From contig JAZAUS010000016.1 in the NCBI GenBank assembly GCA_036342255.1, forward strand, positions 1 through 27,954: a stretch of DNA of 27,954 nt. Reading direction: 5' to 3'. Within the stretch, counting starts at the first letter, position 1; each line of letters begins with the position of its first letter. This stretch comes from RUG11198 sp036342255. Lineage in GTDB: Bacteria; Bacillota_I; Bacilli_A; RF39; UBA660. The translations under genes and the position numbers were made by a program. The notes beneath the pieces were generated by a model. That model was not told the origin of the DNA and ran no database searches. It saw only the letters and a list, made by a program, of their open reading frames with translations. Shown piece by piece: positions 22,338 through 27,954 of this stretch.

Positions 22338-22535
22338 TTATTTACCACGATGTTTCTCGTCAACCCACTCTATAACTATCTCCTCAATAACAGGGATTAA
22401 GAAGAGAGAATAGAATATGATATCCCTGCATCTAAATTCAAAACAAAACCATATTATTACACAAAAAAGTATAGATAATAGGATTCTAAAACAAATTTTA
22501 TGGAAATAAATCCAGTTAATAATAAATTTTTTCAT
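22338..22535 (-). CDS. Small membrane protein, 65 aa
   Basis: Residues of about 14-32 (CFRILLSILFCVIIWFCFEF) and 38-54 form two membrane segments. The C-terminus is charged (EWVDEKHRGK). It starts 9 bases after the 22545 gene ends, so the two are probably co-transcribed. Unknown function. Confidence 0.62.
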   Translation of the reverse strand: MKKFIINWIYFHKICFRILLSILFCVIIWFCFEFRCRDIIFYSLFLIPVIEEIVIEWVDEKHRGK

Positions 22536-22544
22536 ACTTCATTA

Positions 22545-22997
22545 CTACTTTTCTTTATTGTTGATATACTGTATATTAGTATCTAACTTAGTTATAGTAT
22601 CATCAAAAAATTTGATTCTCTTAGTGAGATCCTCTTTTACTATACTATAAATCTCCTTAGACACCTTGTATGCAAATCTCCTACTCTTATCAAGAGCTCT
22701 ATCTCTTCCGATCTTTTTATCAAAAATATCCCCATCTGCACAAACAGTTTTAAATTTAGTCGCAAAGACAACATAACCTTCTACCCCACAATTAGATTGT
22801 GTTATTGATGATGATAATGAAAGTATATATTCACGAATCTTTTTCTGAGTAGATTCTGAATAAAAATAATAAGGATACTGGATACGATAAGTAACAGTTA
22901 CCGTAGTAGACTTTTCTTTCTCATCATAAGAGAAACTAACGTTTTTCTCTTCCAGTACTTTAGGACTTACTCCTAATCTTGAAATTTTCATTTTCAT
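22545..22997 (-). CDS. Unknown 150-aa protein, paralog of the 161-aa gene upstream
   Basis: A beta-rich N-terminal part (VSFSYDEKEKSTTVTVTYRI) is followed by GDIFDKKIGRDRALDKSRRF (about residues 89-108) and a C-terminal coiled coil. The motif D-x-[FY]-D-K-x-[IV]-G-[RQ]-D-x-A-L-[DE]-K is also in the neighbour at 23172. I recall similar D-x-F-D-x-x-x-G-x-x-x-A-x-x-[KR]-A patterns in unannotated phage proteins of other hosts. Function unknown. Confidence 0.68.
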   Translation of the reverse strand: MKMKISRLGVSPKVLEEKNVSFSYDEKEKSTTVTVTYRIQYPYYFYSESTQKKIREYILSLSSSITQSNCGVEGYVVFATKFKTVCADGDIFDKKIGRDRALDKSRRFAYKVSKEIYSIVKEDLTKRIKFFDDTITKLDTNIQYINNKEK

Positions 22998-23013
22998 TTT
23001 AATCTTAATTTTA

Positions 23014-23049
23014 ATTAGTTAATAATTTAAATTTCTTCATAGTTAAGGA
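23014..23049 (-). promoter_or_regulatory. Candidate promoter/leader of the 150-aa gene
   Basis: TATAATCTCCTTAACTATG on the - strand contains the motif at 23038-23049, followed 10 bases later by AATTATTAACTAAT (23014-23027), which ends 16 bases before the ATG. This is the best combined example of the two elements. Confidence 0.55.
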
Positions 23050-23070
23050 GATTATACGAAATAGTACGGA

Positions 23071-23106
23071 GAAAAAAAAGAGAAGAGGCAAAACACCTCT
23101 TCTCTT
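23071..23106 (-). terminator. Intrinsic terminator after the 161-aa gene
   Basis: AAGAGAAGAGG (23078-23088) pairs with CCTCTTCTCTT (23096-23106) around CAAAACA. The run of A at 23072-23079 gives a T tract on the - strand. Confidence 0.9.
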
Positions 23107-23171
23107 AAAATTTTAAATCTCGTGTAATTCTGTAATTCTATTGTAAATGTTAATTTAATTATTTATTATTA

Positions 23172-23657
23172 TTATTTAGTTTTACGAGATTCAAACTTCT
23201 TTTCTACTCTCTTGAGATCAATATTGAGTCTGTCAAGTCCTGCCTTCTGGATAGAAAGTTCATCCTCCTGAAGAAGCTTAACAATCTTCAATGCTGACTT
23301 GATTCCTTGCATCTTTGCCTTTTCCAGAGCTACATCTTGACCAACTGTTTTATCGTAGACATCTTCTTTATGTCTTTCAGTTATACCAACAGCTCTGAAT
23401 GTAATAGTTTGATCATCTACTACTTCTATCTTCTTGTCTTTACAGCTCTTAACAAACTGGAAAAACTTGTGATACTTCTGATTTTTAGGCACAAAGTATG
23501 TACCATGTAAATCGTCATACAGCCCATTGTGTGGAAACTTATTAGGATCCATACAAAGTAGATAGTCAATTATGCAAACTGTAATCTCATTTCTGTTACC
23601 TTTTGCATCTTGATAAGAAAACTTTCTGTCTTTCTCCTCAATTAATAAATCTTTCAT
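23172..23657 (-). CDS. Unknown 161-aa protein, paralog of the 150-aa gene
   Basis: Two predicted beta segments (RKFSYQDAKGNRNEITVCII and VVDDQTITFRAVGITE) lead to EDVYDKTVGQDVALEKAKMQ, the same motif as in the 22545 gene. A helical C-terminus follows (LSIQKAGLDRLNIDLKRVEK), probably a coiled coil. The codon use is less AT-extreme than in the membrane genes around it. It is closed by a strong terminator. Unknown function. Confidence 0.68.
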   Translation of the reverse strand: MKDLLIEEKDRKFSYQDAKGNRNEITVCIIDYLLCMDPNKFPHNGLYDDLHGTYFVPKNQKYHKFFQFVKSCKDKKIEVVDDQTITFRAVGITERHKEDVYDKTVGQDVALEKAKMQGIKSALKIVKLLQEDELSIQKAGLDRLNIDLKRVEKKFESRKTK

Positions 23658-23686
23658 AATTTTTGTTTTTAAAAATGTTAAATAAA

Positions 23687-23995
23687 TTATTTAATTATCA
23701 CTGTTTTATACTTTGATTTAAATTCTTCCATAGTACTTAATATCTTTTTCTCTATGATTATTTCAAGTGTCATACCCAATATTAGGTATTCAAGGGTTGC
23801 AATTGGTACAAAAATAACCATATCAAAAATTATATAGTTAATGAAAGAGAGAATAAATATCACAATACCTACAAGTAGTGGATTTTTTAAACGCTTCTTG
23901 ATTCTCTCATATGATTCTATTTTAACCTTTAATTGGTATTTTTCTGTATCATATGTTAGTACATTACAAAGTGATGAGTTTGTTGAATTCTTCAT
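23687..23995 (-). CDS. Small membrane protein, 102 aa
   Basis: A soluble N-terminus (1-38) is followed by two membrane helices (LLVGIVIFILSFINYIIF and MVIFVPIATLEYLILGM) and a charged tail ending KYKTVIIK. Likely co-transcribed with the 24009 gene (13-base gap). Unknown function. Confidence 0.62.
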   Translation of the reverse strand: MKNSTNSSLCNVLTYDTEKYQLKVKIESYERIKKRLKNPLLVGIVIFILSFINYIIFDMVIFVPIATLEYLILGMTLEIIIEKKILSTMEEFKSKYKTVIIK

Positions 23996-24008
23996 ATTAG
24001 ATATTATT

Positions 24009-24335
24009 TTATTTTGAGTCTCCTTCTTCTACAATTGGATAATATTTATTATTATAGTGACATCTTCCAATTATGACTGGATTCTTGTATTTTATTATTG
24101 CCATCTCACAAAACTTTCCAGTAACTACAATGTATACATCTTCATATCTTCGATGTGCTATTACATGATTTTTGTCAATTACTCTCATTACTACGAAAGT
24201 GTTACAATCATCTCTTGAAGAAGGATAATCAGATTCAAAACTTCTAGGTTTTTCGAACTTTTCATATTTAATACAGAATATTAAATATGTTATTAAAGCT
24301 ATAATTGATAATATTATTAATATTATTGCTATCAT
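24009..24335 (-). CDS. Membrane-anchored 108-aa protein
   Basis: One N-terminal transmembrane helix (IAIILIILSIIALITYLIF) leads to a soluble beta-rich domain (NTFVVMRVIDKNHVIAHRRY, DVYIVVTGKF). No lipoprotein cysteine box. It follows fmt by 13 bases. Unknown function. Confidence 0.65.
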   Translation of the reverse strand: MIAIILIILSIIALITYLIFCIKYEKFEKPRSFESDYPSSRDDCNTFVVMRVIDKNHVIAHRRYEDVYIVVTGKFCEMAIIKYKNPVIIGRCHYNNKYYPIVEEGDSK

Positions 24336-24348
24336 AATTATTAAATTT

Positions 24349-25317
24349 TTATTTTACCTTAAATTCATTGCTAAGTTTAAATCCGCGGAGGAAACTCTCA
24401 ATATCCATGCGCTTCTTTCCTGCAATCTGGAGTTCCTTTATGCGGAGGTAGCCGTCGTACAAGGCAATGTCGAACGACTTCTTTCCGTCGGTACGAACCG
24501 AGCCTACTGCTCCGCCCTCGCCTATCAGTTTTTCGGTTGTGAAGAGTTTCATAACCAGCTCTTTACCATCTGGGGCAACAAGTGTTGTCCATGCGGCTGG
24601 GTATGGCGACAATCCTCGCACAAAGTCGTAAACTTGCTTTGTTGTCTTGTTCCAGTCAATCATACAAGTTTCCTTGAATATTTTTGGAGCAGGACGAAGT
24701 TCGGTACAATCACACATCTCGCTCTGTGGAATGGACTTTACCGTGCCTGCGATTATGTTGTCGACTGTTTCGAGAACAAGGTCACTACTCAAAGCCATCA
24801 GTTTGTCGTGAACAACCCCCACGTTATCGTCATCGGCAATCGGAATCTTAACTTGCTGGATAACATCGCCAGTATCAATCTCGTGCTTCAGGAAGAATGT
24901 TGTCATACCCGTTTCTGTATCGCCGTTAATCACCGCCCAGTTTATCGGGGCTGCTCCGCGATAGTGAGGCAGAAGCGATGCGTGAGCGTTGAACGTGCCG
25001 AAACGTGGCATATTCCACACAACTTTTGGCAACATTCTGAAGGCTACAACTATCTGTAAATCAGCCTTCAGACTGCGAAGTTCCTCAACGAAAGCCTCGT
25101 CCTTCAGTTTTACAGGTTGCATCACCTTCAAGCCCTTCTCTACGGCATATTTCTTTACCGCACTTTCCGAAAGCACATCCTGATGGCGACCCATCGGCTT
25201 GTCGGGCATCGTGACAACACCAACAACGTTATATCCGCCTTCAACAAGGCGTTTTAGGCTCTCAACGGCAAATTCGGGAGTGCCCATATATACTATACGC
25301 AAATCTTCTTTCGTCAT
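24349..25317 (-). CDS. fmt: Methionyl-tRNA formyltransferase
   Basis: The 322-residue product transfers the formyl group of 10-formyltetrahydrofolate to Met-tRNA(fMet) for translation initiation. It has the N-terminal Rossmann-like start RIVYMGTPEFAVESL, the signature FNAHASLLPHYRGAAPINW (109-127), and the catalytic trio N110, H112 and D148 (N108, H110 and D146 in E. coli). The C-terminal OB-like domain runs from about 210 on (LSPYPAAWTTL). Full length for the family. The ATG at 25317 is used because the frame's upstream ATG at 25380 lies in the neighbouring gene. The DNA is visibly much GC-richer than everything around it, pointing to recent acquisition, most likely from a Bacteroidales chromosome. 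Confidence 0.97.
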   Translation of the reverse strand: MTKEDLRIVYMGTPEFAVESLKRLVEGGYNVVGVVTMPDKPMGRHQDVLSESAVKKYAVEKGLKVMQPVKLKDEAFVEELRSLKADLQIVVAFRMLPKVVWNMPRFGTFNAHASLLPHYRGAAPINWAVINGDTETGMTTFFLKHEIDTGDVIQQVKIPIADDDNVGVVHDKLMALSSDLVLETVDNIIAGTVKSIPQSEMCDCTELRPAPKIFKETCMIDWNKTTKQVYDFVRGLSPYPAAWTTLVAPDGKELVMKLFTTEKLIGEGGAVGSVRTDGKKSFDIALYDGYLRIKELQIAGKKRMDIESFLRGFKLSNEFKVK

Positions 25318-25343
25318 GTTAAATAAATTATTATATATTTTAT

Positions 25344-25820
25344 TTACATTTCTATCAGTTTGCCCATCCATACATCGCATACCTCGTCTTGGTGTCTAAT
25401 ATAACTAATTGGATTCTCACCAATTCCGTCAGAAAGGCATCCATTAATAAATTTAATAACGGCTTCTTCTAAGGTAATTTCGTCCCAAGGGGCTTTACCA
25501 TTACAATATCGACTGTTTCTAACAATTGTATCAAATGGCTTATCACTAACTAATGTGACATTGTAGTAACCTTTATCGTAAATTACTTCCATTAATACAT
25601 CCTTATTGTTAAAACCACTCATTTGTCTATGATATTCATCATCCATCCAAGCATCTATCCAATCATACTGACCGTCTAAATCGTCAATATCAGATTGCTT
25701 TAAATCAAGTTCGCCTATATTAGTTATATAGCATGAATACTTATAAGGTTTATGTGAATTTTTAGAAATTGGATTATCAGAATATACTTCCAATGGAATT
25801 TTATACTTCTTCAGATACAT
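25344..25820 (-). CDS. Unknown 158-aa phage-type protein with SDGIGEN motif
   Basis: The protein is acidic, with LDGQYDWIDAWMDDEY (48-63) and NGCLSDGIGENPISYI near the C-terminus. I recall SDG-[IW]-GEN motifs in small unannotated proteins of phages and mobile elements, but no function is known to me. It lies 26 bases upstream of fmt on the same strand and is AT-rich like the phage genes. Confidence 0.65.
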   Translation of the reverse strand: MYLKKYKIPLEVYSDNPISKNSHKPYKYSCYITNIGELDLKQSDIDDLDGQYDWIDAWMDDEYHRQMSGFNNKDVLMEVIYDKGYYNVTLVSDKPFDTIVRNSRYCNGKAPWDEITLEEAVIKFINGCLSDGIGENPISYIRHQDEVCDVWMGKLIEM

Positions 25821-25842
25821 TTTTATAATCTTTTAAAATAAA

Positions 25843-26508
25843 TTATTTAATCTCTAATGATTTGTCTAACCGTTCAAGGCATCTAGTTTCTATAATAAGT
25901 ACTATGGAATTTGCTACCGCTGAACATATAAAAAATATTGGACTAAGAAGTCTTGCTGTTCCCCAAGCAGTAGTAATAATTCCGAGTATTATAGTTAGTA
26001 AGATAATGAGGGTACATGTCAACGGTATTAATATAGCATTAGTATCCTTTTTCTTTTCTTTCTTCTTCTCTTTCTTTGGAGCAATTTCAGTTACAAATTC
26101 ATTAAGATATATAAAATCAATATCTAAATATTCATCATCATAATTATCATAGAGACTATAATTTCTATAAACACATTTCTCTATTTTAACTATTCTACCA
26201 CTAAATTCATATATAGGTGATCTATCTTTTAGTAAGATTTTTCTTCCAACTAGAAGTCTAGCCCTGTCTTCATTAAAATAGGTTTCTAAGTCCTTTGCAC
26301 CTTTTATATGATAGTGGTATATATGATATCTTCCACTATCACCCTCTAGTGCTTCTTCATCATATTTTGCTTCAACTTTAGCTACTACTCCTATACTAGA
26401 TAAATCGTCAAAATTGTATATAATTCTGTTTTTCTTATTATCTTCTGCAAGTAAAAGTCTATTCATAGAAATTCTTTTACCAGTTTTTGTACACTCTGCT
26501 AATTTCAT
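25843..26508 (-). CDS. Membrane-tethered unknown protein, 221 aa
   Basis: The N-terminal 140 residues form a soluble beta-rich domain. A lysine/glutamate linker (KKEKKKEKKKD, about 144-154) precedes two C-terminal membrane helices (AILIPLTCTLIILLTIILGI and SPIFFICSAVANSIVLIIE). The soluble domain is therefore anchored from its C-terminus. The start is 6 bases after the upstream gene ends. Unknown function. Confidence 0.65.
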   Translation of the reverse strand: MKLAECTKTGKRISMNRLLLAEDNKKNRIIYNFDDLSSIGVVAKVEAKYDEEALEGDSGRYHIYHYHIKGAKDLETYFNEDRARLLVGRKILLKDRSPIYEFSGRIVKIEKCVYRNYSLYDNYDDEYLDIDFIYLNEFVTEIAPKKEKKKEKKKDTNAILIPLTCTLIILLTIILGIITTAWGTARLLSPIFFICSAVANSIVLIIETRCLERLDKSLEIK

Positions 26509-26514
26509 GTTTTG

Positions 26515-26997
26515 TCATTTTTGTAAATTAATTACTTTTTTATTTTTAGCATCCCAATAATAACCCTCTTCTATCATCCTTTTAAAGAAAAGAGCTCGCT
26601 GTTCCTTAGTTGCTAGACTAACATTACCATTAATTGTAGAACCAATAGAATGATCTTCATAACCTGGACAAAACTCTCCTTCAGCAGTTATAAAACAATA
26701 AGAACTATACCACATTCCATGAATACCTTTAAAAATACAAGTCCATCCACTATCATAGGTTATTATATCACATTCCTTGGCATCATTTTGAACAGTCCAA
26801 AGATGATAAGAACACATATGACCTTGTCCATCATCAAAGAAATAAGGTATTTTTACTTCTTCATCATCCTGAGTAATTGCTATGTAACTATTTAATTCAT
26901 CATTTAATGAGATTATTCTATACACAGAATTAGCTCCAGAAATCAAATCTCCAACTTTAAATTTTGGATTAACTTTCTCTTTTTCTGTCATATTCAT
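26515..26997 (-). CDS. Bacteroidales mobile-element ATKEQR-type protein, unknown function
   Basis: 160 residues. FKVGDLISGANSVYRIISL at the start, HLWTVQNDAKECDIITY in the middle, and VSLATKEQRALFFKRMIEEG followed by YYWDAKNKK at the end match a family I recall as common on Bacteroides/Prevotella phages and plasmids. There, W-T-[IV]-x-D-A-K-x-G-D and ATKEQR-x-x-LF-x-x-M are the hallmarks. No function is established. The ATG overlaps the stop of the Zn-ribbon gene by 4 bases. Confidence 0.78.
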   Translation of the reverse strand: MNMTEKEKVNPKFKVGDLISGANSVYRIISLNDELNSYIAITQDDEEVKIPYFFDDGQGHMCSYHLWTVQNDAKECDIITYDSGWTCIFKGIHGMWYSSYCFITAEGEFCPGYEDHSIGSTINGNVSLATKEQRALFFKRMIEEGYYWDAKNKKVINLQK

Positions 26998-27209
26998 AGC
27001 TTAATTATTTTTTCTTCGTAACTATTAAATGGACACTTCTCACATGGATAAGGAACGTGTTTCTCCATATTAGAATCTATTCCATACTTTTTATCAATAA
27101 TATCACAATGACTTTTAACACTGTCTAATGGTAAAGGGAAATCCTCCCAATAGTGTTTACATTTTACACATAAATCTTTTTTAATTTTAAGATCTAATTT
27201 TTTATTCAT
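26994..27209 (-). CDS. Small Zn-ribbon-like protein, 71 aa
   Basis: CVKCKHYW near the start and HCDI plus YPCEKCPF later give a CxxC...C...CxxC arrangement that suits one zinc site. The ATG at 27209 is preferred over 27227, because the latter lies inside the TCCTTAAAAATG promoter-like motif. It is coupled by a 4-base overlap to the ATKEQR-type gene. Confidence 0.7.
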   Translation of the reverse strand: MNKKLDLKIKKDLCVKCKHYWEDFPLPLDSVKSHCDIIDKKYGIDSNMEKHVPYPCEKCPFNSYEEKIIKL

Positions 27210-27224
27210 TTTTTTTATGTATTT

Positions 27225-27236
27225 CATTTTTAAGGA
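27225..27236 (-). promoter_or_regulatory. Candidate promoter motif TCCTTAAAAATG
   Basis: A copy of the TCCTTAAnnATG-like motif 15 bases upstream of the chosen 27209 start. TATAATCG lies a further 10 or so bases upstream. It follows the terminator of the ASCH gene directly. Confidence 0.45.
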
Positions 27237-27259
27237 ATTGATACGATTATATTAGGAGA

Positions 27260-27297
27260 AAAAAAAGAGGAGGGCTAAAGCCCTCCTCTTTTTTTAA
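27260..27297 (-). terminator. Intrinsic terminator after the ASCH-domain gene
   Basis: AAGAGGAGGGC (27265-27275) pairs perfectly with GCCCTCCTCTT (27280-27290) around TAAA. On the - strand a T run follows. Confidence 0.93.
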
Positions 27298-27915
27298 TTA
27301 ATTATCTTCTAGCTTAAAATCATATACATACACCAAAGGATTTGATTTCCAGAAATTTCTATTATTACTTACTTTATTAATTAAATCTGAAAAAGCTTCT
27401 CTTGCCGTGTAAAAAGTCTTTTTACAGCCTGAATAAAAGAATTGACCATTATCTTCATAACATCCTTCTTTTAGACAATCTTCTTCAGTTATGTCTTGTA
27501 AGTGTTCAAGTCTTATATCAGTAATTCTAATCCTCTTTGGCATAAGCATACTGCTTACAAATAACTTGTTTGTCCAGCCAAGACTATCACTTTTAACATT
27601 TGCTTTAATAAAGTCTATTTCAGCTGTTTTTCCCATTCTAGCAAGATATGAACAGACATTGTTATAACACTGTGCAACAGCTACAGCGCTATCTTTCTTA
27701 AAGCGTGAAAGTCCAAGGAGATAGCCTTCTTTGAATTCCTCAAAACTAATTTCTCTGCCCTCAGTGTTTGAATAAAGAAGGTGATCAAAAGATTTATATC
27801 TCTTTTCACATCTTTCTATCAAACCTTGATTTACTTCTCTTCTTGTCATAATCTTTCTGCCATCTATAACAGCATCTGTCAGTCCAAACTCGTCATTAAA
27901 AAGAATTTTATCCAT
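27298..27915 (-). CDS. ASCH/PUA-like domain phage protein
   Basis: 205 residues. FGLTDAVIDGRKIMTRR (10-26) is the N-terminal ASCH-type element. SSMLMPKRIRITDIRLEHLQ and DITEEDCLKEGC form the central strand and helix, and NPLVYVYDFKL ends it. This organisation is typical of phage ASCH-domain proteins of Bacteroidales and other hosts, thought to bind RNA or nucleotides; no substrate can be inferred here. It is a single-gene unit with its own terminator; the promoter is probably at or beyond the window edge. Confidence 0.82.
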   Translation of the reverse strand: MDKILFNDEFGLTDAVIDGRKIMTRREVNQGLIERCEKRYKSFDHLLYSNTEGREISFEEFKEGYLLGLSRFKKDSAVAVAQCYNNVCSYLARMGKTAEIDFIKANVKSDSLGWTNKLFVSSMLMPKRIRITDIRLEHLQDITEEDCLKEGCYEDNGQFFYSGCKKTFYTAREAFSDLINKVSNNRNFWKSNPLVYVYDFKLEDN

Positions 27916-27954
27916 ATTTATTTATATAACATTGCTTTACATAAATCCCTAATC

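Noticed and set aside
24634..25399. Three + strand open frames opposite fmt
   Set aside because: They are shadows of the GC-richer fmt coding strand, without homology or start signals.

Overview
This 27,954-base window is a strongly AT-rich piece of what looks like a large double-stranded DNA phage (or prophage-like element) of a Bacteroidales host, possibly Prevotella or Bacteroides. The assignment is inference. It rests on BspA-type leucine-rich repeats beside a tail-fibre-like protein, an ASCH-domain phage protein, a small protein of a family common on Bacteroidales phages and mobile elements, AT-rich gene leaders without Shine-Dalgarno sequences, and a Bacteroidales-like fmt gene. The standard bacterial code fits. 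No tRNA, rRNA, CRISPR array, integrase, terminase or capsid gene was seen.

Layout. Bases 1-2013 (+ strand) hold the 3' part of an LRR_5/BspA-like protein and a second structural-looking protein with the same C-terminal cap; a strong terminator follows at about 2060. Bases 2097-2550 are a non-coding, hairpin-rich interval between convergent transcription units. All remaining genes are on the - strand. Read in the direction of transcription (right to left) they are: an ASCH-domain protein, a Zn-ribbon protein and several small unknown or membrane proteins; a compositionally foreign methionyl-tRNA formyltransferase; more small membrane proteins and two related beta/coiled-coil proteins; a 236-aa unknown protein; then the main feature.

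Main feature (4611-19249): 44 consecutive small genes of about 85-138 codons, numbered P1 to P44 here in transcription order. They are packed with overlaps or gaps of a few bases, and a helicase-like protein (2596-4602) lies 8 bases after the last one. Most share an N-terminal block (consensus I-K-x-L-I-V-x-x-x-N), a tryptophan near residue 31-51 (26 of 44 members) and a beta-rich C-terminal half that often contains I-x-I-x-[RK]-[DEN]-x. I read them as one hugely expanded, mostly very diverged family. It contains three recent duplication bursts (P29-P32, P21-P25, P37-P39) and one member with an in-frame stop (P30). Two hairpins split the array into segments of 6, 19 and 19 genes. I do not recognise the family and assign no function.

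The right-hand genes seem to be short transcription units, each closed by a clear intrinsic terminator. Several share an upstream motif (TCCTTAAnnATG-like) and three share a leader element (AATTATTAACTWAT) 15-17 bases before the start codon. These may be phage promoter and leader signals.
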